Positions 20,685 to 30,990 of a stretch of DNA of 64,000 nucleotides are shown here, piece by piece. This DNA is from Ascaphus truei (Eukaryota; Chordata; Amphibia; Anura; Ascaphidae), in the NCBI GenBank assembly GCA_036426205.1, contig CM071570.1:68163585-68227584 (forward strand), in the 5' to 3' direction. The position numbers were made by a program, and so were the translations under genes. Every line of letters begins with the position of its first letter. The stretch's first letter is position 1. The notes beneath the pieces are model-generated. The model was not told where the DNA came from. It made no database searches and saw only the letters and a program-made list of their open reading frames with translations.

Positions 20685-21674
20685 AGGGCGGACAGCTGCC
20701 ATCCATCTCATATCATAAAAGCCATACCCAAGGGACAGTTCCTCAGACTGAGAAGAAACTGCTCCACATTTAGTGGTTTTCTTTCTCAGTCTGAGGACCT
20801 GACGAAGAGGTTTTTGGCAAGGGGATACCCTAAATCCCATATAGCAATTGCTTTCAATAATGCAGTACTAACAGAGAGGGCATCATTGTTGCCCTCACAT
20901 TCAATTGGGGACTCTCGTCTTGGTAATACTAATGAGAGACATGTGTTTAAACAGGGCACACATGGATTGATAAAGTCTAAAAATAAATGTCCTCTTTTTA
21001 TTTCACAGTTTAACAAACAAAGTGGAAAAATTAATTCTATTATTTCCAAACATTGGAATGTCCTATCCATGGACCCTGTCCTTAAAAAATATGTTGAACC
21101 TGGTCCTACTTTTGTATACCGTAGAGCGAGAACAATTGGATCTTATGTCTCACCAAGTGAACTTATTACTCCTGGGTCTATAAGACCTTATGTCACCAGG
21201 GGATCCTTTAAATGGGGCTCTTGTAGTGTATGCAAACACATGAAGCCAGTGAAAAGTTTTCAACAGTATGCCTTGCCGCAGCCTCATGATGTGAATAAAG
21301 TAAAAAATAAGGAATTTTATATCAACAGTTTTATAAATTGTAAAAGTCAATTTGTTGTTTATCTCATAACATGTGGTTGCGGCAAAAGATATGTGGGTAG
21401 AACGATTAGAGCTCTTAAGGTCAGGATGTTAGAGCATTTAAGGCTCATAAGATTGAAAGACACCAATCATCCTGTTTCCAAACATTTCACGGAATGTGGT
21501 CAGGGAGGAACAAGTAATTTTTCCTTCCTGGGAATTGAATTAGTTAATTGTAAATCTAGAGGAGGTGATCATGTCAACCTTCTGAACCGTAGGGAGGCGT
21601 ATTGGATTTTCACTCTCCAAACGCGCTTCCCTATGAGTCTGAATATTGACTGGCAGTTAACCCATTTTTTGTAA
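20685..21674 (+). CDS. Penelope-like element, RT C-terminus plus GIY-YIG nuclease
   Basis: Partial coding sequence. Open reading continues upstream of the first Met (20814) to about 20685, reading HIIKAIPKGQFLRLRRNC, the C-terminal block of Penelope reverse transcriptase; the catalytic RT domain is lost. Then come a zinc-type C-x2-C (GSCSVCKHMKPV, residues about 135-146 from Met 20814) and the GIY-YIG nuclease: VVYLITCGCGKRYVGRT, catalytic Arg in LKVRMLEHL, and Glu in RREAYWIF. The frame is intact to a stop at 21672-21674. The protein would nick target DNA in intact elements. Because the RT core is missing this copy is dead, but its open frame suggests a fairly young insertion. Confidence 0.85.
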   Translation, partial: RADSCHPSHIIKAIPKGQFLRLRRNCSTFSGFLSQSEDLTKRFLARGYPKSHIAIAFNNAVLTERASLLPSHSIGDSRLGNTNERHVFKQGTHGLIKSKNKCPLFISQFNKQSGKINSIISKHWNVLSMDPVLKKYVEPGPTFVYRRARTIGSYVSPSELITPGSIRPYVTRGSFKWGSCSVCKHMKPVKSFQQYALPQPHDVNKVKNKEFYINSFINCKSQFVVYLITCGCGKRYVGRTIRALKVRMLEHLRLIRLKDTNHPVSKHFTECGQGGTSNFSFLGIELVNCKSRGGDHVNLLNRREAYWIFTLQTRFPMSLNIDWQLTHFL

Positions 21675-21893
21675 TTGCTAAATTTTTATGAGTTAATAAC
21701 ACCTCAGGTCAATTTTGCTTAAACGATTATGGATTGATCAAATTAGCCCTTCAAGTTTCATGAAGTTTTATATAGTATATGATAAACTTGTTTTTTTGAT
21801 GTATTGTGTTGATGATACCTTTATTATATAATGTTTTTTATGTATTATATTTGGTAATATTCTCCTGGTTCCTAGGTTCTAGATATACAATAT
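21675..21893 (+). other. Penelope-like element 3' flank
   Basis: AT-rich sequence after the stop codon. No gene. It continues at 22389 once the fold-back is removed and could be the 3' untranslated part. Confidence 0.35.
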
Positions 21894-22385
21894 GGGGCCT
21901 ATGCAGAGAGCAGCGAATTTTAAAATTGGCGAATTTATTAAAAAGTAGCTTTTTTGGAGAGTTTTATTCTCCATATGCAGAAAAGTGCGAATTCTGCTAT
22001 GTTTAACATGGATGGCGGTGTGGCGAGTTTAAATTGGCGAGATGCGCGCTTCAGAAACGTGTAAAAACAAATTCGCGCCTTTTTTTTCCCTTTGCAATGG
22101 CCGCGAGCGGCAGCTTCTTGCCAGTTTTTTTTGGCGAGGCAAAAAGGAGACAATCGCGCCATTTTATTGGCGCGAACAGCCGCTAGATGCCGTTCGCGCC
22201 TCTCTGCATACGGATATTTTTAAAACTGGCGAGATTGAGGTTCTCGCCAGCCGCGAGGCGAGTTTTACAAATAGAAAAGAAAAATTGGCGCGTTTTTCGG
22301 AACTCGCCATTTTCTGCTGCTTTCTGCGCGATTTTCTCCAAAAAATGGCGAATTTCGAAATAGCGCTGCTCTCTGCATAGGCCCC
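21894..22385. mobile_element. 492-bp fold-back, Harbinger-like ends
   Basis: The termini ggggcctatgcagagagcag and ctgctctctgcataggcccc are perfect inverted copies over at least 20 bp. TAT flanks both sides (21891-21893, 22386-22388), a 3-bp duplication. Arms contain repeated 'ttggcga' and 'ttcgcg' units. It is the most compact member of the family with GGGCCTatgcag ends; the others are at 4208 and 30428. No protein is encoded. Confidence 0.8.
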
Positions 22386-22650
22386 TATATGTTATGCAGT
22401 ATTCATGTATTAACATGTTTTTTAAGTCATTTAGTTGCTTTAAATTACTCGTTAAATTGTGTTTATATGTTTCATATACTCTTATTTTCCCTTTATGTGT
22501 TAGCTTAAGATGTAAGTTATTATGTTTTTTTTTTTTTTTCAAACAATTTTATTAGGCATTTAGGTAGATATGCAGTGACAGCATGCGATAGAGCCTAACA
22601 TTTTCAAAACCATAAATTTTTTGGGGAAAACAGGTAGACAACCGCAGTTG

Positions 22651-23376
22651 TCAGTAGAAGAGGGGGGAGTATCCTGATACTTTACCAAACTCCGACAGTT
22701 CCCTCTGGAGGTTAGGAAGGGAAGTTAGAGGTTTAGTCAGAGTAAGAATGATGTCATCAGCGAATAGGGAAATTTTGTATTGCGCTTTATCGATCGGGAT
22801 TCCCTGGATGTTCGGGTTTTGTCTTATTTTAGATGCCAGTGGTTCGATCGTGAGGGCGAAGAGAAGGGGAGATAGGGGGCATCCTTGTCGGGTACCATTC
22901 TGGATTTGGAATCGTTCAGAGCCTCCGCCTGAGAGGTGTACCGAGGCAGAGGGATTCTGATAAAGTGCTTGAACACCCTTTAAGAACGAGTCTCTGAAGC
23001 CAAATTTAATCAGTCTCTGGTTTAGAAATAGCCAGTCAATCCTGTCAAATGCCTTCTCTGCGTCTAGGCTTAATAACATCGCCTTTGAGCCTGAAAGGTG
23101 GGCATGGTCTACTAAATTAATTATTTTACGTGTATTGTCTGAGGCCTGACGGCCCAGGACAAACTCGACCTGGTCCTTGTGTATTAATCTCGGGAGGATG
23201 GGATTAAGTCTGTTCGCCAAAATTTTACTATATAGTTTAAGGTCGTTGTTCAACAATGAGATTGATCTGTAACTGCCACATTGGGTGGGGTCCTTCCCGT
23301 CCTTAAGTATTATTGCCAGATTCGCGGACGACATAGTGAATGGGATAGGACTCCCTTCTAAGAATGAGTTGAACAA
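22651..23376 (-). pseudogene. L1 ORF2 reverse transcriptase
   Basis: A 241-codon open stretch: LKDGKDPTQCGSYRSISLLN (residues 25-44), LLSLDAEKAFDRIDW (101-115, first catalytic Asp), GTRQGCPLSPLLFAL (161-175) and SLFADDIIL (203-211, catalytic FADD). Spacing is normal for L1/Tx1. It ends at VSGYSPLFY, where thumb and cysteine-rich C-terminus should follow. The frame differs from the upstream endonuclease stretch, so at least one frameshift lies in 23377-23657. Confidence 0.85.
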
Positions 23377-23657
23377 GCTTAATAGATGTTTGGACAGGAT
23401 GGGGAAGAATTTCTTGTAGTATGCATTTGTGAAACCATCAGGGCCCGGCGCCTTGGAGATCTTTGAGGCTCTAACGGCCGCTTCTAATTCGTCTAGCGTA
23501 ATTTTCGCATTTAGATAAGTATTTTCTTCCTCTGTTAATGATGAAAGGTTGCAATCGGATAAGTAGTCGGCGGCTAATGCCGTATCCGTCGCTCTAGAAA
23601 TAGCAGAGTGGGTCCTTAGGTTATATAATTTGGTGTAGAATTTGGTGAATTCCTCTG
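23377..23657 (-). pseudogene. L1 ORF2 segment with frameshifts
   Basis: This connects the two long open stretches. It contains sequence corresponding to the start of the RT domain (for example the complement of 'catcagggcccggcgccttg', reading APGPDGFTN) in a different frame from both neighbours. Confidence 0.65.
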
Positions 23658-24806
23658 CTATTTTTTTTCGTTATATTGGAGTTCACCAGAATTATTCCTG
23701 ATCGCCGTAATTTGCGATCTTTTCTGTATTCCTCGTAACTTGCTAGCAAGAAGTCTATCGGCCTTGTTCCCTTTATCATAGTACCTCTGACATGTCCATC
23801 TAAGAGCTTTTTCTACGCCTTCTAATTGGATTATTCTTAAATCGTTTAGAGCAGTTATCAATTGTTTATAAATTCTCCGGGAGGGATTATTTTGATGCTG
23901 CTGCTCTAAATCGATTATTTTGTCTGTAAGCTCTTTAGTTAATTTGAGTTTAGTTTTCTTCCGGTGGGAGGCAATCGAGATAAGATTTCCTTGGATTGTC
24001 GCCTTATGGGCTTCCCACAAGCTTGCTGGAGAAGCTACAGAGCCTTTGTTTATTCTAAAGTATTCCTTGAGGGATTTTTTGAGTTCCAACACTGTCCCGG
24101 AGTGGTTCAGTAGGGAATCGTTTAGTTTCCAGCTGTATGAGATAGTTTTCCCAAAGGGGATGGATAGGGTCATGGTGATGGGAGCGTGATCTGACCACGT
24201 AATTGGGCCGATATCTGAGTCTGTGGTGGCCTCTAGGACATTCTTGGTAGCGAGAAAGTAGTCAATACGGGAATAGGACTGGTGAGGCACCGAGTAAAAG
24301 GTATAATCTCTTTGCCCCTGGTGTTGTGTTCTCCAAATGTCCACCAAAGAGAAGTCCCCAATAATGTCCTTAAATTTTTTCCCCAGTCTTTGTGACTGAG
24401 TGGAATGTTGTCGTCCTGGGTGGCTCGATTTGTCTTCTTTTGGGTTGAGAGCCATGTTTAGATCCCCTGCAATAAGTATTGAGGATAGGTATTGTGGGTC
24501 AATTTCTTCCAGAACCTTTTCAAGAAATTCTGTCTGGTTTTCGTTTGGGGCGTATAGGTTATTAAGGGCGATTGTCGTGCCGGATAGTGAGCCATAGACT
24601 ACAATAAATCTCCCCTCTGGATCTGCTTGAATTTTTGTTAAATTAAATGGAGTGCCCTGACGGAGCAGAATGGCAACCCCTCTGCGTTTGCTGCTGAATG
24701 ACGAGAAATAGCTCATTGGGAACGCATGTTTAAATATTTTAGGCGGTTCTTGAGACGTGAAGTGCGTCTCCTGGAGGAAAACAACATCTCCCCCTGTTTT
24801 CTTCAT
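23658..24806 (-). pseudogene. L1 ORF2 endonuclease and RT N-terminus
   Basis: A 382-codon open stretch. Endonuclease residues are all present: FLQETHF (Glu 13), LIAGDLN (Asp 115, Asn 117), SRIDYF (Asp 182) and TWSDHAP (Asp 206, His 207). Residues about 215-380 are the helical region between endonuclease and RT, with KADRLLASKLRGIQKRS near the end. The domain would make the target nick for reverse transcription. The first residues of the domain are missing (5' truncation), so it could not be active. Confidence 0.85.
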
Positions 24807-24828
24807 CTCCTTGAGGAGTATATGAGAA

Positions 24829-25317
24829 GGATCCCAGCTCGATTGGTGCGGGGGAGGGGGGTAGTGGTGGTGACAGGGGGGGGGTAGGGAGTGGGTTGTG
24901 GAGCGGGAAAGGGTGGGGGGGAGGCAGGGGAAGGGGGAGAGGGGGGCTTGAGGCTTAGACGGGTCATCTGAAGTCTTATCCGCATTCTACACAGGGTACA
25001 TTCAACATCATATATGTTCACGCTCAGGGGAGCCGGGGTGGGGCTGGGTGGAGGGCAAGTATGTTCACGCTCAGGGGAGCCGGGGTGGGGCTGGGTGGAG
25101 GGCAAGGGGGGTGGTAGGGGGTAATTGGGGGGGGGGGGGGAGTGCAGGCTTATACATTAAACCTTAAACATTGTACATAATTTACATTCAGCAGTTTAGA
25201 TAACAGACATTTGCCGTAGCACCGGTGTTGTGCGACCTCTTGTGGTAAACCTTGGTAAAGCACCTGTCAGGCCAATATTCATGAGCGTATTTGGCAGAAC
25301 TGAAGCGGGGGTGAGTG
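24829..25317. other. G-rich low-complexity DNA
   Basis: Purine-rich, G runs up to about 14 long (25127-25140). It includes a 47-bp tandem duplication at 25013-25106 and an unremarkable AT-rich part at 25142-25280. No gene. Confidence 0.7.
25013..25106. repeat. 47-bp tandem repeat, two identical units
   Basis: Units 25013-25059 and 25060-25106 are identical (tatgttcacgctcaggggag, then ccggggtggggctgggtgga, then gggcaag). They sit in G-rich DNA. Confidence 0.9.
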
Positions 25318-25593
25318 GTCCAGCCCGGGGGGAACAGGGGGGGGTGGGGGGGGGGGGGGGGAGGGGGGAAGGGGGGGGGGAGGGGTGGGTGACTGACTGA
25401 CTGGGTGGGTGGGTAGGTGACTGACTGGGTTTGGGTAGGTGACTGACTGGGTGGGTGGGTAGGTGACTGACTGGGTGGGTGGGTAGGTAAGTAACTGGGT
25501 GGGTGGGTAGGTGACTGGCTGACTTGACTGGGTGACTGACTTGACTGACAGGGTGGGTGACTGACTGGGTGGGTGACTGACTGGGTACTTGTG
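25318..25593. repeat. G-rich tract and GACTGACTGGGTGGGT minisatellite
   Basis: From 25318 to about 25385 the + strand is nearly all G with many runs of four or more, so G-quadruplexes are possible. From 25386 to 25593 it becomes a variable minisatellite built from gactgactgggtgggtgggt and aggt. Apparent proline-rich open frames on the minus strand are products of the repeat. Confidence 0.85.
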
Positions 25594-25650
25594 GTGACAC
25601 ACACACACTCTCTCCCCCCTATACACACACACACACTCTCTCTCTCCCCC

Positions 25651-25697
<47 letters not shown>

Positions 25698-25720
25698 AAA
25701 CACACACACACAAACAAACA

Positions 25721-25772
<52 letters not shown>

Positions 25773-25855
25773 CTCTCTATCCCCCCTATATATACACACT
25801 CACACTCTCTCTCTCTCCCCCCATATACACACACACACTCTCTCTCTACCCCCCC

Positions 25856-25894
<39 letters not shown>

Positions 25895-25925
25895 CTCCCC
25901 CTTCCAGACACACACAAACTCTCCC
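25594..25925. repeat. (AC)n microsatellite with CT-rich interruptions
   Basis: Blocks of (ac)n alternate with ctctctct and ccccccctatata. Long Thr-His and Val-Cys open frames arise from the repeat and are not proteins. Confidence 0.95.
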
Positions 25926-26785
25926 CCCCTCAGGCCCCCGTGATAAGGCAGGGACCCAAATCTTACTGCCCGTTATGCCCAGTGCTATCCCCCTATCTGA
26001 GCACGTGATGAAAGTCAGAGAATAGAACACAATACGGCGCTTTAAATAACAAGAACGTATTTCTAAAACACTCACACAGTGATCTAAATTCCAGCACAAC
26101 ACGGAAGTAGCAACAAACGAAGGAGCATTTATTATGTCCAACCAACATAGCTCAACATTTTGGTCTCACCTTCTTTAGAGATGACAAGTATGATCAGGGC
26201 CACTTTTTTCTAACCAAAAATGGCATAAAGGAACGGTAAGGGTGAGTGACAGTTTAGGGAATGTAGCTAAGGGAATGTAGGTAAAGGAAATAAAATAGGT
26301 AATAAGCTGGACAATGTGACAAGACTGGCATAGCATAACAGAAAACCAATGGAATATATGCACACATACTCTGTATTAAAGCATTAGAGTTGTCTGTGCC
26401 TTACTATAATGTGTTAAAACCCTTTTAAACATACCAGTACAGTACAAGTACCAGTACAGTACAAGTACAAGTACAGAACAAAGTACAAAAAAGTGACTGA
26501 ACAAAGTGGCAATGAAAGAACATTTTTGTATTATTTAAAAGCTGTTCTACAAAAAAAACCAGCAGGTGACTTCCTTTTAATGAAAGGTAGAGTAATGTAC
26601 AGTTGTTTACTTTTGTTAAGATGTAAATATTGATGCAGTATAGCGGCAACAAAGACCCACATGAGCAGAAATCCATAATTACTATTTGTTTAAACAAGAA
26701 ATAGAAAACCGACTTTTTCATACCATATATTATAATTGAACAAATATTGTATGACTTTACAACTGATTTCCTTTAAAGTGAATCA
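25926..26785. other. Unassigned sequence
   Basis: No gene or known repeat recognised. A short GTACA-type tandem (ccagtacagtacaagtacca) lies at 26432-26475. Confidence 0.4.
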
Positions 26786-26789
26786 CATG

Positions 26790-27062
26790 GATATCACTTG
26801 CGAATCCAGTCATATAAAGTGGCCCACTCTCTGGAATCCCCACCACGTACTGTACCACCAGACTCTCCCCAGCTTTCATCTTTAAAAACTACTTGAAAAC
26901 TTACTTTTTTAAGGAAGCCTACTCGTCTTACCTCTAATATCAAACTCCCCTCCCCCTCCATCCCAATTGGGATCAGGGATCTGCTCCATCATATGTAACA
27001 TCACCCCCCACCCAACCTTAATGGTTTCAGCTTTCAGACTGTGCCATATTCTAACCTGAGTC
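26790..27062 (+). pseudogene. L2-type LINE, C-terminal RT fragment
   Basis: One frame reads KNYLKTYFFKEAYSSYL, matching the extreme C-terminus 'FK..LKT.LF..AY' of L2/Rex-type reverse transcriptases. Sequence resembling W-N-P lies just before it. It is on the opposite strand to the L2 fragment that follows. Confidence 0.5.
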
Positions 27063-27069
27063 ACATGTT

Positions 27070-27871
27070 ATCCTACAATAAGGCAGGAGGAGAATTAGGA
27101 AGAGGAGGTGTAGAATATGAGGAGGATACAGAGGTAATGTCTTGGCGAAAGGAATCCACCTTTATCTTAAAGTAGTCAGCAAAGTCCGGAGGGGAAATGG
27201 ACAAAGAAAAAAAAAGATTCCAAGACAAATAAGAGGTGGTGTGGACTAGACTTGAGAGTGTTAATTAATGAAGAAAGTACAGGTAGGTTTGCTTAGCCTG
27301 GAGGAGGGAAGAGGTGATAGGACAAAATTGCAGTGACATAAGTTTTCGAGAGAAGATTTCCTCCAGAGACATTCAGAGGAGTGTATGTGTATGACAGTTT
27401 AGTCAGGGTCTTAAGTTACAAGGGTGAGAGCGAGAGAGAGAAAGAAGGTCATGTACTGTAGATCAAGAGAAGAGGATAGGGCAGAGTTGAGGTTTATGAC
27501 CACGTAGTCAGAATCTGTATTGGAGAAGAGAGGGAGGAGCAAAGGGAAGTCAAATGCCATTAGATTAATGTAACGCAGGTCTGCAGAAACTAGGGGTAGA
27601 TTGAGATGGAGAAGGGGAGAACAGAAAGAAAAAATTAGATGGTCAGAGAGAGGAAAGGGGGAAATAGGAGATAATTTTTTTGTTGAAAACAGGGTCCATG
27701 CAGTGGCCATGCTTGTGGGTGCTAGCTGAAGTCCATTGGTGAAAGATGTTTGAGAGAGAAAGTAAGACACCCAAGGCAGAAAGGGGTCATCAATATGGCA
27801 GTTTAAGTCCCCAAGGAGAAGAGAAGGGGTGTCGGAGGAGAGAAAGGAGAGAAAGGAGAGAAAGGAGAGAA

Positions 27872-27924
<53 letters not shown>

Positions 27925-28010
27925 GATGACTGCCACATGGAGGGTGAGGAGAAAATAAGATAAACAGTGTGAGCCTCAAAGGAATGAAAAGAACAAAAGA
28001 GAGAGGTGTA
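27070..28010 (-). mobile_element. L2-type LINE, antisense copy 2 (endonuclease)
   Basis: Same family as 17046-19830. The minus-strand frame has LLGDLNCHIDDP (GDxN endonuclease block), TNGLQLAPTS, SPFPLSDHLIFSF (SDH block) and NLNSALSSSLDLQ. The linker (about 27070-27400) matches 18900-19246 of copy 1. The RT is absent. A GA tract interrupts upstream of GDLN. Confidence 0.75.
27836..27920. repeat. GA/CT microsatellite inside LINE
   Basis: Four ggagagaaa-type units followed by about 55 bp of pure (GA)n. It is in the same part of the endonuclease region as the tract in copy 1 (19739-19816). Confidence 0.9.
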
Positions 28011-28133
28011 TGAAACATATACAGAGAGAGAAGGGGGAAATAGTTTCCCTATAGCTGCACTCCAAACATACTGTACCCCCCAAACAACACTTTAAAAATT
28101 AAAATTTTATATACATGTTTGATGCCCACACCA
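28011..28133. other. Short unassigned stretch
   Basis: Between the L2 fragment and the left end of the LTR at 28134. Nothing recognised. Confidence 0.4.
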
Positions 28134-28647
28134 TGTTGCAGTCTCTTTTGTCCCAAGTTAAGGCCGGAAACACTGTATTTTCTAAGCAGGGGTTTATTTA
28201 CAGGGATTAAATCAAACAACGGGCCCACCATCGCTTTAAGAAAAACCAAATAATAAAATCAAATCCTATTTCCATTAGGGAAAGCTAACTATACTGTAGC
28301 TTTCGCTCTCACTAACTGGTTGGCCAGCTAAACTGGTTCCCAAGCCAAAACGTTCCCTGGCATAGGCAATAAAGTAACAGCACAGTCTTTGCATATTGTT
28401 GCGGCAGCTTTTAATCTAAAGTTCGCCGGGAGCTGGCCGGGAGCGCCGCGGGTCTGCTCTCCGTTTAAAAATGGATTTTCCAGCGCGGCGGCCGCTTCAA
28501 TAGATAAGCGCTAATGGTGCTTACTATTGAAAGCGCCCAAGGCGCGGGAAAACCGGCTGGTTCTCGGCCGAAGACTGCTGCGTGCCGCCCGCGCTATTTT
28601 TAAAATGCGGGGGCAGCCGCATTAGGTTTAGCCTGGTCGCCTCTGTA

Positions 28648-29258
28648 TACAGGGAATGAAGATTGGTATGAGACTGCTGCGTCCCAAAATAAAGCAACCT
28701 CAGCTCACCAGGCGTGGAAAGGTTAAAAACTGTTTATTTAACTACATAAAAACGAAAAAAGAGACAAACAAATACAAAAAAACACACCTCCTACGCGTTT
28801 CAGGCTATAGCAGCCCTTTCTCAAGGAGTATAGTTGGGTCTATGAGATAAGCTCATTAATATAGCCCCTCCTGTGAACTGAACAGCAGCTGTGGATTGTT
28901 ATGTAATCAGACAAAATCACATTTGTTGTCATGACAGTGAGAAAGCCATGTGTGATATAAAAAACACAACTTGATTCATGAAATTTCTCTAAAACCAAAA
29001 TATATATGTAATACATAAAATATATTGTATCTATATAGTATTTCATCGTGATGGAAAAAACATCAGTTATCAAATTTGAACCAAAGAAAAACTGATTGAT
29101 AATAAATTGTACAAGGCAAAATACACATCAATATGGAAAACAGTTAATTCTTCTGTCTGATATAACAAATATGAACATAGAAGCTATTAGAGGAAAAACA
29201 GAAGAGAACTTAAGAATCCTAATATAGTGAGTATCGTAAGGTAAAAGAAAGTACAAGA
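28648..29258 (-). mobile_element. Retroposon insertion with 14-bp target duplication
   Basis: tggtcgcctctgta occurs at 28634-28647 and again at 29259-29272, flanking 611 bp. This length of duplication is typical of target-primed retrotransposition (LINE-, SINE- or Penelope-type). On the minus strand the insert contains a decayed hammerhead-like motif (28786-28833) and ends 'cttcattcccTGTA'. No protein is encoded. Confidence 0.7.
28786..28833 (-). ncRNA. Decayed hammerhead-like motif
   Basis: The minus strand reads 'ctccTTGAGAA', then stem II agggct/tagcct around a loop, then GAAACGCGTA and aggag. Stem I (ctcct/aggag) and GAAA with the ACG/CGT stem III are kept. The first core box is CTTGAGA rather than CTGANGA, so self-cleavage is unlikely. 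Confidence 0.35.
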
Positions 29259-29619
29259 TGGTCGCCTCTGTACAATAGATAGGGTTTTGCTTATCTTATT
29301 CCTTGTGGTGAAGATATCCCTGCTTCAGCACGGCTATCTCAGCAGTGTCTCACGCTCTACCAGCTTCTTTAACCAGCTTCTGTTAGCTGGGGAGCACCTT
29401 TGTCTCCCCCTCTTCTCTGGGGAAAAACAGTCTTTCTGAGCATGGCACCTTCCAGTCTTTTAAAGCACTTCCTGACTATTCAGACCATGCTGATTAGCTT
29501 CATCAAGTAACAATTGAATAGCTATTCCAAGAAGGATTATCTCTCTGTGGTGCAAAGTCCTATAGCTGCCCTATTCAGCGCCTAGGGGACAGTGATGGCA
29601 CCACATATCCCTCCCCCCA

Positions 29620-30424
29620 GTGAAACATTGTCTTTTGAGCGGCCGCTGCACTATACCCATGCACCAGCCTCTTTGTCTGACATCCACATCTTCTTTTTCC
29701 TTGCCTTCCAGTTGAGGAGTCTTTACTTTAGGGCAAGTACTAGGCCTTCTGGGCCTGCAGACTGGTACCTCGCTACCTCTTTGTCTTGTGCCAGTTTGAG
29801 TTTAAGGTTTAAACTCTGCTTTTGTTGTATCCCTCCTTGCACAGGTTCCTGAGCCTCCTGCTGTCTGTTAGCTCTCTCTCTCAAAACTCTATGTCACTCT
29901 GTGACCTTGATCTGCAAATCCTGAAGAAGCATCTCAATCTTCTTCCTATTGTGCTCAGAGTCTCCCTTACCCTGTATAACAGCCTTGACCTCGGTCAGCT
30001 CATTGCGTACACTCGCAAGTGACTGTTTGGCCTTCTGTTGTGAAGACAGCAACTCCGCTTTGGCGGTGATGGCTTTGGACCTTTCTCCATCAGTGTACCT
30101 TCAGCGTTGGGTTTCCCACCATTTATCTTCAGTACTTCAACTTGGGCGGGATTCTGATTAACCCCAAGTGCACACCATGGCGCTTCTCTATTACAGTCCG
30201 CCGACTTGTAGGCTTGGGACTTTCTGTCTTGACTCCTTAACTTACTCCGTTGGGAGTGTCGCTGGACAATCTGTGAGGTCTTTCTCATCTTACGATTGCG
30301 GACATACGTCCGTCCCATTCGCAACTGTCTCTTCACAGTGGCTGCCCCTATGACAAGGAATCCACCTTGGCTCCCATGGCCACCGCAATATGTCTGGATT
30401 ACCACTGTGCTACTCCATTGCAAC
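29620..30424 (-). pseudogene. Myosin II tail-like sequence, second part
   Basis: The minus-strand frame reads [38 protein letters not shown], then [18 protein letters not shown] (about 30060-29885), followed by a stop. Later it reads QQKQSLNLKLKLAQDKEV. The block [17 protein letters not shown] is characteristic of non-muscle/smooth myosin II heavy chain tails, and the following piece corresponds to a segment about 60-80 residues further on in myosin. Order and strand agree with the first part at 34635-35160. It lies directly upstream of a polypurine tract and LTR. Frames change, so it is not translated as one protein. Confidence 0.6.
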
Positions 30425-30737
30425 TTGGGGCCTCATGCCGTAAGCCCCGATAAAATCTTTTCGGCAAGTGTGGCGGATAGGTGGCGGATAGGGCTTTTTT
30501 TGGCGATTTGCCCTCACAGTATTCAGTAAGGGCCGAATCCTTCCGATCCCTGCCGAATCACTGCGAAAGCATAGCTGCCGATGAGCCTGTGCCGATACAG
30601 CCTGGCTCCCGATAAGCCTTCCGATAGGCCTTCCCTGCCGATACATGTTTGCAGCAGAGAGAGACAAGCCGCTCTCTCAGCGCAAACATCGGCAACAAAA
30701 AAAGTATTTATAAACAACTTTTATTGATAGTGTACAT

Positions 30738-30990
30738 GTGCAGTGGGTCTCCGGAGCTGAACCGCATTGATTTCAGGTCCGGGGACCCCCTGCTTCCCGA
30801 GATACAGGCCCCTTTATGAGGTGCCGGTATCGCTCTGCATTTCAAGGTCCCGATCACGTGACCGCGGAATGTAAACAAAGCAGAGGGATACCGGCACCCC
30901 CTAAAGGGGCCTGTATCTCGGGGAGCAGGGGGTCCCCGGACCTAAAACCACAGCGGTACAGCTCCGGAGACCCTCTGCACATCTACACTA
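30738..30990. repeat. Hairpin module A
   Basis: 'gtgggtctccggagctgaac' faces 'gtacagctccggagaccctc'; 'cccgagatacaggcccc' faces 'ggggcctgtatctcgggg'. It is the same module as in 1925-2200, with another version at 31087-31350. The best-preserved stem of the set. Confidence 0.75.

Larger units (their letters stand above)
22525..24828 (-). mobile_element. L1/Tx1-type LINE, truncated and internally deleted
   Basis: Minus strand: endonuclease (24828-about 24170), RT N-terminal region (to 23658), RT (23376-22651), then about 110 bp of 3' UTR and a poly(A) tail (poly-T at 22525-22539). The 5' end is cut within the endonuclease (SHILLKEMKK at about 24826), next to unrelated G-rich DNA. The C-terminal half of ORF2 is missing: the RT frame ends soon after FADD and the tail follows, so there is an internal deletion. 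Confidence 0.85.
28134..29605 (-). mobile_element. 3' LTR of a retroelement, with a nested retroposon
   Basis: On the minus strand it starts TGTGGTGCCATCACTG at 29605 and ends GACTGCAACA at 28134. A polypurine tract (complement of tatccctcccccca, 29606-29619) lies immediately upstream, as expected for a 3' LTR. AATAAA is present near its 3' end on the minus strand (complement of 'gtttatttacag', about 28189-28200). Without the nested insertion (28648-29258) it is about 860 bp. The ending CTGCAACA is shared with the Gmr1-like LTRs at 51.9-60.6 kb. The internal region on its 5' side is the myosin-like sequence. Confidence 0.55.

Noticed and set aside
22042..22542. 112- and 119-codon frames in the 22-kb fold-back
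   Set aside because: Mirror-image frames produced by the palindrome.
25386..25593. Possible CRISPR-like spaced repeat
   Set aside because: Variable minisatellite with no unique spacers, in a eukaryotic context.
25188..26141. Long open frames with Val-Cys, Thr-His or proline-rich repeats on both strands
   Set aside because: They are translations of the AC microsatellite and G-rich minisatellite.
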